From contig CDRNVI010000040.1 of assembly GCA_977017575.1 (NCBI GenBank), forward strand, positions 682,001 through 746,000: DNA of 64,000 bases, written 5' to 3'. This document shows, piece after piece, positions 9,182 to 18,849 of this stretch. The DNA is from Paramoeba atlantica (Eukaryota > Discosea). How positions within the stretch are numbered: position 1 is the stretch's first letter; the number at the start of each line of letters is the position of its first letter. The position numbers and the translations under genes are program-made. The notes beneath the pieces were generated by a model. The model saw nothing but the letters and a program-made list of their open reading frames with translations. It made no database searches and was not told the origin of the DNA.

Positions 9182-9901
9182 ATGTTTCACCTCGCTCTCC
9201 CCCTCCTCTTCCTCTCTCCCCTTCTCTCCCCCAGGTGTCGTTTCACCGAACCCGCTTCCTCTTCTTCTTCCTCTACCACCACCTCCTCCTCTCGTAAACG
9301 TAAACGCGGCCCCTCCAAAGTCCAGGGGGTCGGGATCCCCGCGGAGTACCAACTCGCCCGTCTCGTCTCCCGTCTCTCCCACGTCTACCCCAGCTGGTCG
9401 ACCCACACCCCGGCGTGTGCGTGGTACCGCGTAGGGTGTGGGGGGGACGGGGGGGTGAGCTCGCTGCTGTGGGAGGGGCTGGGGTTAAGGGGGCCTCTCC
9501 ATTGGGGGTTTCTCCCCTCCTCGACGTTGTATGTGGATCTCGCCATGGTGGTGGTCGAGGGGGAGTACCGGTTTAACTACATTACGGGGAGCGTGGAGAC
9601 GGGGAGGTTGCCGCCGGGACTGCGTAGTCTTGTGATTGGGGATAATTTGTTTGTGGGGACGCCGGATTTGGCGGCGCTACCGGTGACGCTGCGGTGGTTG
9701 GATTTGAGCGCTAATCGGTTGAGTGGGGAGGTGAATCTTGGCTCTCTGCCGCCGTATTTGCAGCAGCTTCATCTGAATTTCAACAAGGAGCTCTCTGGGG
9801 AGCTCTGGGAGGATCTACTTCCAAAAACTTTGACTTCGGTCAGCATTGAGGGGACCAGAATTGTGAAACAATGTGTGGTCGTGAAGACATTGGAGGACTG
9901 A
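9182..9901 (+). CDS. Secreted leucine-rich-repeat protein, GC-rich copy
   Basis: A 239-residue LRR paralogue. The signal peptide is MFHLALPLLFLSPLLSPRC, followed by a Ser-rich stretch and a basic RKRKRG. The cap is ACAWYRVGCG, preceded by YPSW, then about five LRR units. Its base composition is unlike its sisters: the first half is C-rich and the second half G-rich, switching near 9420. A pyrimidine tract runs straight into the ATG. Frames on the other strand and in +3 are open across the biased part only because of composition. The protein clearly belongs to the family despite the different codon use. Confidence 0.83.
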   Translation: MFHLALPLLFLSPLLSPRCRFTEPASSSSSSTTTSSSRKRKRGPSKVQGVGIPAEYQLARLVSRLSHVYPSWSTHTPACAWYRVGCGGDGGVSSLLWEGLGLRGPLHWGFLPSSTLYVDLAMVVVEGEYRFNYITGSVETGRLPPGLRSLVIGDNLFVGTPDLAALPVTLRWLDLSANRLSGEVNLGSLPPYLQQLHLNFNKELSGELWEDLLPKTLTSVSIEGTRIVKQCVVVKTLED

Positions 9902-10475
9902 TCGAGCACTCGACGACAACCCGTTCCTTGTCGAACGATGCGAATCAAAAGAAACTCAGTGTTTTTGGTTTCATTTTTTCCCTGCGATTGTTTATAGTGG
10001 TAAATGATTCTGATTTCTATTCGAATTTTTAAATTCGAAGTACGTATTGCTTTTGGGCTGTAGTGTAGTAGGCATTTAAGATTGGTCCACGGAGCATTTT
10101 TCAATGCTTCCAGGATTCATTTATGTTTGCGTCATTTGCTTCTTTTCTTTGAAAGTTACCATTGCCGGTTCGATGTGAAAATATCTTTTTTTAACGTTAT
10201 CTTGCACAAAACAGATATTTATTGGTAAGAATACCGTTACACTCCCCCTTACTTATCCTCAAACTATGGCCTTTGACCTAAAACGAAGGGGATAAGTATA
10301 GGGGGTAACAGTAGTATGTTGCCTGGGCAACAGATATTATAACAAATATTATTATTTCTCCTCCTGGAACTACAGTAAGCAATATTTGTGGTGTACTGGT
10401 ATTAGCGGTTGTGGGTAAATGTTCTTCAGCTTTTGAGTTTTGATATTTACACTACAGCATTTTTCTACGTTCTCC
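9902..10475. other. Intergenic spacer with a small inverted-repeat element
   Basis: Between about 10227 and 10311 an inverted repeat pairs TTACACTCCCCCTTACTTAT with a GGATAAGTATAGGGGGTAAC copy about 35 bases on, like a small foldback or MITE. Just after it is the palindrome GTTGCCTGGGCAAC. An AG at 10456-10457 lies before the first ATG (10476) of the next gene. No gene is seen. Confidence 0.45.
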
Positions 10476-11603
10476 ATGTCTACGAGTGACAGCGCATCCG
10501 ATTCAGATTCTCGAATTCGTGAACATCTTACAAATTCGGTCGAACAATTCACTTCATCGTTGCGTCTAACTCAGGACGGGGACACCTCCGAGTTGGATTC
10601 TCCAATACACTCACGAAGCAATTTTACCAAAGTGGATGTACGCAGTGAATCTGTGATTCTCAATTGGCATCGTGCTTCAGACAACGGTTCTACATTCCTG
10701 CTTTCCGGACCACCTCACTGGGATGCGTTGCCTCGTACCACGGCCATCATGAATCTCGGAAACAATAGTCTTTCCGGTAGCATAACCCTTCCCCATCTAT
10801 CCACCCTCACTCGACTGGACGTCTCCAACAACGAGTTCTCCGGAAGTGTTGATTTCTTCTCTTGCGCTCCAAACTTAAAGTATGCCAATCTCAGCCACAA
10901 CAAGTTTACTGGATTTCTCCCCGTCTCAAGCCTTCCAAACCAACTCATCACGTTAAACGTTTCGAACAACCGACTCAGTGGACCTCTGGACTTGAAGGCT
11001 TTGCCGCAAAACTTGGAGGAACTCGACGTCAGCAGTAACGCGTTTGAGGGAGAAGTCGCCTTGCATCGCCTTCCCTGTCGACTTACAACACTTTTACTGT
11101 TCTCCAATCGGCTCCGCGGATCTCTTAACCTTACGCAGCTCTCCCATCGATTCGTATTCAATGTGAAATCGGGTTGTTGTGTAGAATTATCCGGTAACTG
11201 CGCAACTAGCCTAGAGTCTCGCGACACAGAAAGCGCCACTATCCTGATTCCTCAATGTTTGAAAGTGTTTAATGCAAGCGACAACCGTTTTGAGGGTGTA
11301 GTAAACGTAGCAAATCTTCCATCCTCCCTGCGGGAACTCGATCTCAGTCAGAATCAACTCAGTGGGGAGCCATTGATGTCTTCAGCAGAGGCAACTCTCG
11401 TCAAGTTGGACCTCAGCCACAACAAATTCTACGGCGATGTCCGTTTGACGGCATACAGTGAGGAAACAGAGGTGAACGTCTCAAACAATTTCTTTTCTGG
11501 GTTTTTGATTCCGGCGCGCAAGATGCATGAGCGTACACAAATGCTCCCACAGAAACCCAACGAAGATCTATTGTTGGCTTTTGAGCGTAAGGTTATTGTT
11601 TAG
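10476..11603 (+). CDS. Long leucine-rich-repeat protein, no signal peptide seen
   Basis: A 375-residue LRR protein with about ten 23-residue repeats. The start is the first ATG, at 10476; the frame is open back to a TTG at 10440 but an acceptor-like AG lies between. Unlike its neighbours it begins with a polar Ser/Asp-rich stretch, has no hydrophobic leader and lacks the two-cysteine cap. About 35 non-repeat residues containing three cysteines interrupt the array after the sixth repeat. The repeats are as regular as in the sister genes. It may be cytosolic, or its leader may lie in sequence I have not recognised. Confidence 0.78.
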   Translation: MSTSDSASDSDSRIREHLTNSVEQFTSSLRLTQDGDTSELDSPIHSRSNFTKVDVRSESVILNWHRASDNGSTFLLSGPPHWDALPRTTAIMNLGNNSLSGSITLPHLSTLTRLDVSNNEFSGSVDFFSCAPNLKYANLSHNKFTGFLPVSSLPNQLITLNVSNNRLSGPLDLKALPQNLEELDVSSNAFEGEVALHRLPCRLTTLLLFSNRLRGSLNLTQLSHRFVFNVKSGCCVELSGNCATSLESRDTESATILIPQCLKVFNASDNRFEGVVNVANLPSSLRELDLSQNQLSGEPLMSSAEATLVKLDLSHNKFYGDVRLTAYSEETEVNVSNNFFSGFLIPARKMHERTQMLPQKPNEDLLLAFERKVIV

Positions 11604-12497
11604 CCACTGTTCAAAGGTTACTAGTTAAGAGGTAACAGATTTTTGTACGGAAAGATAGGTTAAGAAATGCCACAAAGTAGGCTTAAGATGTTGTAGCTTA
11701 TGGTTTTGGATTTTGTTGTTAGATTCTTAATGTTACTTTAAACAGACTTATAAACACTTTATTAGCAATAAACACAGTTTATTGAAAAATGATTTTTCCT
11801 TTGAAATTGGAGTCATTCATTTTGTTGTTCCATTCTTTAGTCCTTGCTATACTCTTTTAGTACAGATTCATAGTAGTAAACAGTACCTAGTTTTCTAAAC
11901 ACGAAGTCTTGTGCTGCACTTTCTCCGATTTTTGCAGCTACATGTTATTTTTTTCAGTTTCTTGTTTCATACTTTTTGGGCCTTCATGGTTTATTCAATT
12001 ATATTTTGTGTTTCTATCTGCTTTTCTTTTGCGTACTTACATTTTTCATTTACGTCGTGACCTTCCGAGAAATATTTTTCTTGAATATCTTGAAAAACAT
12101 TTGCATAGTTACGTAGCAAAATTAGTCCTTATAAAAAAGAACCTTTTCATTTCCTTAATTTCTCTGTTTATTCTAAAGAAATTCTTTATAATGAAATAAA
12201 TTCTTTCGAGATAATGAACTTGATTAAGAATTTGATATTTTTATTCTTTTGATATTTCTTCGTTTACTTCAAAAACAAGATTCTTGCTTTCATATGAAAA
12301 TGCACGACAATTACCTTCTTAAATCTTATCTGATGACGGATTTATTTGCGTATAATCTATTTATTAAATAGATAGATCAATTTATTAAGCAGAATATAAA
12401 ATATAAAATTTAAGGATAAAATCGTCAATTTTATATCCTTTATCCGTAAATAGTTATTTCCGTAACTACCTCCCCACCTGTAATTTAATAAGCCTTT
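11604..12497. other. Long AT-rich spacer
   Basis: About 0.9 kb of very AT-rich DNA. A hydrophobic frame at 11909-12199 starts with TTG and looks compositional. Short AATTTATTA/TATAAAAT motifs recur near 12360-12450. No gene, RNA or element is supported. Confidence 0.5.
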
Positions 12498-13181
12498 ATG
12501 TTCCTCCCTTTTGTTGGGCCGGTTTTCTCGGCGGATGTTTCATCCTCTCGAAAACCTCAAAAATTCCGCCGCACCCTTCTCTCTCCCGAAGTAGCGCTTT
12601 CGTTATTCCTTCAACATGTGCAGAATCTACACTTCTCATGGAACGACACACAAACAGTGGATTCTTGGTTGGGCGTCTCTGTGGACCGTGCAGGCCTTGT
12701 TGATAGCATTTCATGGGGCTCTCAACGACTTAGTGGTAATGTGACGTGGTCCTGGCTCCCACAGAGCGTCGTCTTTCTACGCCTCCAATCCAATGCGTTG
12801 GGTCACGAGCTCACACCGCAGGAGCTTCCTCCGAATCTCCGTGATTTCTGGATCAATTCCAATATATTCTCCGGTTCTTTAGATTTAACTCAGTTCCCCT
12901 TGACAGTGGAAACTCTGTGTGCTGATACGAACCGACTGGAGGGAGAGATGGATCTGACACGCCTTCCTCCTGGCTTGCAGTGGTTGTGGTTATACAGAAA
13001 TCGCTTTTCAGGTGATATAAAAGTTGGCGCACTACCTGGTACGTTGAGCAATTTACAAATTCAATTCAATCATCTCACTGGAGAGCTTGACCTCAACAAA
13101 TTTCCTCCCTCCCTTGTCTACTTGAAAATCGCTGGGAATGGTCTTGAAATTAAAGGTTCTCACTTGGCCTACACAGTTTAA
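12498..13181 (+). CDS. Secreted leucine-rich-repeat protein, cap cysteines lost
   Basis: A 227-residue LRR paralogue with a short hydrophobic leader (MFLPFVGPVFSA). It keeps the N-terminal helix and the FSW version of the HPSW motif. The cap that reads AC-W-x-x-V-x-C in sisters is here TVDSWLGVSVD: both cysteines are replaced while the tryptophan and valine stay. About six LRR units follow. No membrane anchor is seen. The paired loss of both cysteines suggests relaxed need for the cap disulfide. Confidence 0.82.
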   Translation: MFLPFVGPVFSADVSSSRKPQKFRRTLLSPEVALSLFLQHVQNLHFSWNDTQTVDSWLGVSVDRAGLVDSISWGSQRLSGNVTWSWLPQSVVFLRLQSNALGHELTPQELPPNLRDFWINSNIFSGSLDLTQFPLTVETLCADTNRLEGEMDLTRLPPGLQWLWLYRNRFSGDIKVGALPGTLSNLQIQFNHLTGELDLNKFPPSLVYLKIAGNGLEIKGSHLAYTV

Positions 13182-13511
13182 TAAAACACAACGATGGGGG
13201 TACACTAGAGTTAAATTACACTGCCGCAAATATGCGCAACACAGAGTATTTTTTAACGGAATCTTCTTTTATAAAAAAGGATTACTGTATCCCCCTGTTT
13301 ATAACAGCCTCGACCCCTCCCCCCTTTATAAGTTCTTCTCTAATTCTTATGAAAGTATTTAAGCACTTTCAGCTCCGAATTCTTTTAAATTCGGACTGGG
13401 CGGAGGGTTTGGTGGAGGTTTAATTTTATTCTGAATCTTTTTCACGAAATACTTACCTTCTGACGTTTTGCTTCATATATTTATTATTATTTTGACAGTT
13501 TATGGCAAAAT

Positions 13512-13940
13512 ATGCAGAGACTGCGTCGCCTATTGCGAAACTATGGTACTCGCGGAAAATCGCACAAGATGGCTCTTGTAGTTCGCTCCGACTTAAAAAT
13601 GAGTCCCGGAAAAGTAGCATCTCAATGCTCTCATGCAGCAGTCACCGCGGTGCTTCAATGTTCCCATATTGATTCTGCAGGTATGACTCGCGAAGAATCT
13701 TTACTTGGCAAGCTGAACAACTGGCTTTCCGATGGCCAAAAAAAAGTCGTTCTCAGAGTTAAAGATAGGGACGAACTGCTAGAGCTTACGCAGTCTGCCA
13801 AGGCATATGGAGTCAACTATTCTCTTATCCAGGACGCAGGTCACACGGAACTTCCCGCAGGTTCTGAAACAGTTCTTTGTATTGGTCCGGCTTCTCAAGT
13901 GGAGGTGGATGCTATCACAGGATCATTAAAACTACTTTAA
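13512..13940 (+). CDS. PTRH2: Peptidyl-tRNA hydrolase 2
   Basis: A 142-residue Pth2-family enzyme, which frees tRNA from peptidyl-tRNA dropped by ribosomes. Almost the whole protein matches the family: KMALVVRSDLKMSPGKVASQ, CSHAAV, the KVVLRVKDRDEL strand-helix, YSLIQDAGHTELPAGSETVL and the closing GSLKLL. The 19 residues before M20 are basic (MQRLRRLLRNYGTRG) and could target mitochondria; alternatively translation starts at M20 (13569), where many homologues begin. An out-of-frame ATG at 13502 precedes 13512, so the real 5' end decides the start. Function is confident, start is not. Confidence 0.95.
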   Translation: MQRLRRLLRNYGTRGKSHKMALVVRSDLKMSPGKVASQCSHAAVTAVLQCSHIDSAGMTREESLLGKLNNWLSDGQKKVVLRVKDRDELLELTQSAKAYGVNYSLIQDAGHTELPAGSETVLCIGPASQVEVDAITGSLKLL

Positions 13941-14522
13941 ACTACATCTGATGCACGCATTTATCTATTCCACTTTTGATACCTTCTGGCCTTGTATAGT
14001 ATTTTGTGTAGTGGTGAAAGCATCACCAGTGCATGCACTCCGATTTGAACTTCTCTTGACTCGTCTTAAATTAAGACGAGATCTCTAAGATCGCTTACTG
14101 AGTAAGTGAGTAATACCCAAGGATGCGATAGCCTCGACAATATTCAGCTCGACAATATTCCAATTCTTATAGTGCAACCTAATACACTATTAGTCCAATA
14201 CGACCTGAGTTCTCCAAGAGGGTTGGTTTTCTTCGGCGCGGATTTTCTGGTCGGCGGATTGATTTTCTAATCTCGTCTTAATGGAACAATGCCTTATGGT
14301 CAACTTTTTCCTGCTTTGAAACTTTTTTCTCTTCTTTGAAACGGGAGGGGGGGGGGGGCAATAATACAGGTATTAAGACGCAAATCACGTTGTTTGGTGT
14401 ATTTTTGACGCTTCTTTTTCATGTCATGAGTACCAAAGAGAGGCTAAGTCTTACCGTCGTATTCCATTGAAAGATTTTTAGAGTTGTATCTCACGTTAGT
14501 TTTTGAGTTCCTCCTTTCTCTA
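13941..14522. other. Spacer with short repeats and a poly-G run
   Basis: Contains a small inverted repeat around GTCTTAAATTAAGACGAGAT near 14065, a direct repeat of CGACAATATTC at about 14140-14160, and a G run near 14346-14358. From 14448 to 14522 the frame of the next LRR gene is already open and encodes a hydrophobic stretch (see that entry). Confidence 0.4.
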
Positions 14523-15338
14523 ATGCTTTCTGGGTCGCGTTGTTGCGACTCTTTAGCTCCACCGAAGAAACAACGTAAGCTTGGGAAGGCTGTGGCTACG
14601 CTTATTCCACAAGAAATCCGACTACTCTCTCTTATCTCGGATGAGGACTACATTCATCCGACATGGAAAACAGAAATTTCCGCATGCGAGTGGGATGGCG
14701 TGAAATGTAATTCCAAGGGAGAAGTAACAAGTATTCGGCTCACCTGCCTTCGCTTTTCTGACTCTACTGGGAATATTCCTTATCCGATTCGCGGTGCTTC
14801 TCGATGCGATAAACACGTGGAAATTGTCTTGGGGAACCTTCTTCCCACATTAAAGCATTGTTTTCTCTCCGATAATCAATTTAGGTCGAGTGTTCCTTGG
14901 ATAAACCTTCCAGACTCACTCGAACGGTTAGACCTGAGCTCTAACTTCTTTTACGGTGCAGTCGATCTCACTCAACTCCCTTCTCATTTGTGGCTTTTAA
15001 ATGCTCGTAAAAATAAGTTTGATGGAAGCATTGACCTCTCCCAACTTCCTGCCTCGCTTTCCTTTCTCAACCTATCGGAGAATTCGCTATCTGGAACAGT
15101 TTTGTTTACGCAGCTTTCTGAATCTCTAGAACAGTTGTATCTTGAGGGAAACAAATTCGAGGGTAAACTGGATTTCTCTCCAATTCCTGACAGTCTACGA
15201 GTTCTTTATCTTCATGGGAACAATTTTTTGAGTAAGGTGGACTACGATAGCATTCCTCTTTCACTTAGTTCTCTTACTCTGTGTAAAAATGCTGGGTGTA
15301 TTCCTAAGAATCTGAAAAACATTGTGAATCTTCAGTAG
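14523..15338 (+). CDS. Leucine-rich-repeat protein, start uncertain
   Basis: An LRR paralogue with an ACEWDGVKCN cap, the HPTW motif and about seven LRR units. The first ATG in frame is 14523 and gives 271 residues starting MLSGSRCCDS. The frame is open back to 14448, and just upstream it encodes YLTLVFEFLLSLM, which would complete a good signal peptide but has no ATG before it, only a TTG at 14484. Either a non-AUG start is used, or the leader is shortened, or a start was lost. An insert of about 20 residues with a Cys (ASRCDKHVEIV) follows the cap. Otherwise the family layout is intact. Confidence 0.78.
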   Translation: MLSGSRCCDSLAPPKKQRKLGKAVATLIPQEIRLLSLISDEDYIHPTWKTEISACEWDGVKCNSKGEVTSIRLTCLRFSDSTGNIPYPIRGASRCDKHVEIVLGNLLPTLKHCFLSDNQFRSSVPWINLPDSLERLDLSSNFFYGAVDLTQLPSHLWLLNARKNKFDGSIDLSQLPASLSFLNLSENSLSGTVLFTQLSESLEQLYLEGNKFEGKLDFSPIPDSLRVLYLHGNNFLSKVDYDSIPLSLSSLTLCKNAGCIPKNLKNIVNLQ

Positions 15339-15456
15339 TCCCCCTCTGTATTTGTGAATCTTCAAACCCCCCTAGGTTTGAAAAATAAGTCGTGTGAAAA
15401 ATAAGGGGGGTTCCTTTTTGATGCAGGGGGGATTAAATTTATATTCAATAGTACTA

Positions 15457-16429
15457 AACCACCGTCCGGGTTATTATACCTAGGGACACCTATTGTACCT
15501 CCTAGGTATAATAAGTGTCCCTAGGGTCCTTATTATACCTAGGGACACCTATTGTACCTCCTAGGTATAATAAGTGTCCCTAGGGTCCTTATTATACCTC
15601 CCCCCCCCCTACCTTCAGAGGCGGGTGCAGAACTTACAGGACAGTAAACTTTGATGTGGGAGGGGACTAAAATTTGTAAAACTTGGCCCATTTTGGAAAG
15701 TATCGCATTCGAGAGCACTCGAACAGGGCTCATGAACGTGCAGGCACGTAATCTGCGTTTGGATTTTCGAATGCACATAGATCACATTGTTTTTTGGTAG
15801 ACAAAATCTTGCATTTTATACAATTTTTCTGATCCCCCCCCTGATTTATGCCACAAAGACGGGATTACGGACGATCGCCCAAACATAAACACTCCGAAAG
15901 GGTTAATTCATCTCCTGGACACGTAAAAGCATGCTGGTGCATGCTCTTTGTTGTCGCAGCAATCTTTTCCACTCACTGCGCGTAAATTTCAATGTTGCGT
16001 TTGATGAGGGAAACTTACCAAGAAATCAGATTGACATTGGATGTACTGCAGAAGTGTATGGTTTTGTCTGCCACCATCTGTCACCGTCTGCCACTATCTG
16101 TTTGCATTACATCCATTGTCAAGAATTTTGATCAGTTGGGGTATAGTAACCACGAGAATACATGTATTCGTGGCATTTCATATTCTTTTACCCCTGACCC
16201 CCCAGAAAACAATCTTACCCCCCCACTCGCACACGTTTCCCCAGGCGCGAGAGGGAAACTTACAAATGGATCATAACTTGTTGTGGGCAATGTGAAGAAG
16301 AACGCGCCGCGAAGCGGCGCGAAATTTTTTTTATCCTTTTTGCAAAGCAAAGTTATTATACCTAGGGACACTTATTATACCTAGGGACACTTATTATACC
16401 TCCTAGGTATAATAACCCGGACGGTGGTT
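15457..16429. mobile_element. TA-flanked terminal-inverted-repeat element, about 970 bp
   Basis: The ends are inverted copies starting AACCACCGTCCGGGTTATTA (left, from 15457) with its complement ending at 16429; each is bordered by TA (15455-15456 and 16430-16431). Inside both ends are repeats of ATTATACCTAGGGACAC and its complement, making nested hairpins at 15478-15600 and 16353-16415. A poly-C stretch lies near 15600 and GC-rich palindromes such as CGCGCCGCGAAGCGGCGCG near 16305. No transposase frame is visible, so it looks non-autonomous. A TA target and long subterminal repeats fit a Tc1/mariner-dependent MITE. Confidence 0.65.
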
Positions 16430-16788
16430 TACTATTATGAGTGTTCAATGCAAGATGGGATTCCATGAAGCACGAGGTTTCGGGCACATGGAACACTGTT
16501 GCCCTTAATCTTTACTTTTATGCAACTAATATTCAACGCATATTCTTGTAAATTATTGTAAGTTTCATTACTCTTCAAGGATAATACATGTCGGTTTTAA
16601 ATTGTAGCAAAAACTACCCCATAAAAACAGCCTGACTTATACTTTTTAGAAACAAAATGTAAAATCAATTTTTGGTTGATCTTTTCACTAGATGCTAACT
16701 ACGAAAACATACTATGCTATCTTTGTGGCAGGAATTTTAGACAGTTTCTGGTTTTCGGATACGAGCGCTACAGTCTTTGTAACTCGGT
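16430..16788. other. Spacer, nothing recognised
   Basis: AT-rich sequence between the TIR element and the HMG-box gene. No element or RNA gene is seen. Confidence 0.4.
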
Positions 16789-18759
16789 ATGCCAGTTAGT
16801 GAATGCGTCCCTAAAATCAGATCTTGCTCTTCATTTTGTCCCCTTGGTACCGTTTCACGTAATATGGCACTCCAATCATGGGATAGAGTCATCCGGGAAC
16901 ACGAGGCAAATCTTCGCATGCCCATAAAAAAATCTTTTTTGGATTGCTCGTCGCTGATTTGCAAGCAATTTGATTTGGAAAAATTACCAACACTTCGGCC
17001 TGCATCTATTTCTTCTCCTTCCGCGTCGATCAACTTTTATTCAATTATTCAGCATGACTTATGTGGGAATTCTACAGGACGATACGATATCAAAGATCAC
17101 AAGTATTGTGAAATATACCCTGAGCTTAAAATTGTTCAGTGTAATCGCACATTTTGGCAACTATCAAAATTTCCGCGTGCCAGTTCTAGGCAACAAACGT
17201 GCTTTACACGCTCGTTCTTTCGTGCAAATAAACCTTACCGCTTGGAACAACTCCCGGTTCCTTGGCGTACGGGTGTTCATGCTGCCCGTTTTCCAGCATT
17301 GCACAAGGTTTCTATATTCGCTTTTCATGAATATGCACACAAGTTTGATAGACATTATTCTAGAGGAAAAATAAATCCCGGCTACATGTTTCCAAAAATT
17401 ATATTATTTTCTTCTCCAGCACCCTCTTTCCAACCCTCACGTTATCGTACTGTGGCTAGTCTTACGACGCTTCCAATAGTCAATGGCTCAACATTTTTCA
17501 TGGCTGATATTTTGTGTTCTGCAGTCACCTTTTTTCATTTACGAAATTTGAGGTGCTTTCTACCGCTCGCTGCAAGAAGAATCTCCTGTACCACTACAGA
17601 TATTTTATCCAAAGGTCAAAGGTTCTTAAAGCTTTGGTTAATGAGGGCCTTACATTTTGCGGCTTCCGCACTCTGTTTTCTTTATACCATTTCGTACGCA
17701 TGTCTGCAAAACTTTCACTCTCAGTTACTTTTGAGATTCAGAAGGTTATTAGCGAACATGAGTGTTTTTCTCTATTTTTCAATTTCTGCTGCTGTGGCCT
17801 TTCTCTTGCCAGGAAGCACGAAACAACGTGTGGAATCAGTGACACATTTTTCTGTCCGTTACGCTGATTTTGTAACCCATTCCATCATACGTACCAAACT
17901 CTCTTCCAATGCTACGTTCTACGAAAGTCGAAAACAGAGGGAGACTTCATTATTATCAATACCTTCATCCTTAGACGGGCGAAATCAGTTTTCTGTTCCT
18001 CACGATTTGCTTTCTATGGAACCCGAATTATGTGCGGAAACTGAAGCAGTGGGCCCTAACGTCCAATCTAGCAAGCAGGTGCGCGAACTCTTACTCTCTG
18101 CGAAAGCACACCAGGGTCATCTTTCACGGACAGGCTTCAATCTTTTTTTACGCAGAACTTATCCTATATTCTCAGCTGTTTTGGAACCTTCTTCCTCAAA
18201 GTTTATTCGATCGCGAAACACATACCAATCCTTGCCTGACGATGTGAAACAAGAATACTCCACTAGAGTTCAGATGCATCGCAAGAGATATCAACAAGCA
18301 AAACGGACTCATCTACCGGGGATCAGTCCCAAAGACTTGGTTGCACTTAAGTACGTCCGGATCTCCTCTTTTGCACTTTTTATGAACGCTTTTCGGAAAG
18401 CAATAAATAGAAAAGATAAGCATTCGAAAATATCCTCCACAATCACTCGACTACCTATTGTGACGCAAGAGTGGAGATGTCATGATAGACACGAGCGACG
18501 ACCTTACGAACAAAAAGTACAAAAGTTACGTCAGAAAGCCCAAGCAAAAGTAAACGGAATTATGCGACGCCTGCGCCTCACAAAATATCGCAAAGGAAAA
18601 CGCACAAAGGAAACGCTTCGCCCCTCCACTAAAACATATGCCATCTTATCTTCAAAAAGGGTTTCCAGGCTTTCTCACAACACTAAATCAATGAAAATAT
18701 TCAAACGTATTGGGACATTATCTCAGTGCGCGTTCTGTAATATTTTTTTTCTTGATTAA
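16789..18759 (+). CDS. Double HMG-box protein with long unknown N-terminal part
   Basis: The open frame encodes 656 residues. The C-terminal part has two HMG-box-like domains: box 1 at about 447-507 (FNLFLRRTYP, then SLPDDVKQEY, then RKRYQQAKR) and box 2 at about 522-588 (SFALFMNAFRKA, later RRPYEQKVQKLRQKA). The tail is very basic. HMG pairs of this sort bend and pack DNA, for example in mitochondrial nucleoids or kinetoplasts, but no compartment can be fixed. Residues 1-440 match nothing I know; they include hydrophobic stretches near 280-306 and 324-341. Codon character is weaker there, so the real protein may start further in, for example at M324 (17758). The boxes are divergent and lack some usual aromatic residues. 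Confidence 0.6.
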   Translation: MPVSECVPKIRSCSSFCPLGTVSRNMALQSWDRVIREHEANLRMPIKKSFLDCSSLICKQFDLEKLPTLRPASISSPSASINFYSIIQHDLCGNSTGRYDIKDHKYCEIYPELKIVQCNRTFWQLSKFPRASSRQQTCFTRSFFRANKPYRLEQLPVPWRTGVHAARFPALHKVSIFAFHEYAHKFDRHYSRGKINPGYMFPKIILFSSPAPSFQPSRYRTVASLTTLPIVNGSTFFMADILCSAVTFFHLRNLRCFLPLAARRISCTTTDILSKGQRFLKLWLMRALHFAASALCFLYTISYACLQNFHSQLLLRFRRLLANMSVFLYFSISAAVAFLLPGSTKQRVESVTHFSVRYADFVTHSIIRTKLSSNATFYESRKQRETSLLSIPSSLDGRNQFSVPHDLLSMEPELCAETEAVGPNVQSSKQVRELLLSAKAHQGHLSRTGFNLFLRRTYPIFSAVLEPSSSKFIRSRNTYQSLPDDVKQEYSTRVQMHRKRYQQAKRTHLPGISPKDLVALKYVRISSFALFMNAFRKAINRKDKHSKISSTITRLPIVTQEWRCHDRHERRPYEQKVQKLRQKAQAKVNGIMRRLRLTKYRKGKRTKETLRPSTKTYAILSSKRVSRLSHNTKSMKIFKRIGTLSQCAFCNIFFLD

Positions 18760-18814
18760 TTTTTCGTCTAAAATAGTTTATCTGAAATACTTCTCTTGCC
18801 ATTCCTCACTTAGC

Positions 18815-18849
18815 CATTTTTCATTTCCTTTTGTCTTTTCCAGTCACCC
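18815..18849 (+). promoter_or_regulatory. Pyrimidine tract and AG acceptor before the E2 gene
   Basis: A 27-base tract of mostly T and C ends in CCAG at 18840-18843, six bases before the ATG at 18850. It is the clearest acceptor-like 5' end in the window. No matching 5' splice site or upstream coding part is evident, so trans-splicing is more likely than a cis-intron. Confidence 0.45.

Noticed and set aside
8966-9434. Long open frames on both strands over the GC-rich LRR gene
   Set aside because: Glycine/arginine- or proline-rich products of strand composition; the LRR frame from 9182 explains the region.
11909-12199. Hydrophobic 96-codon frame
   Set aside because: Starts with TTG, very AT-rich, Phe/Leu/Ile content expected from composition.
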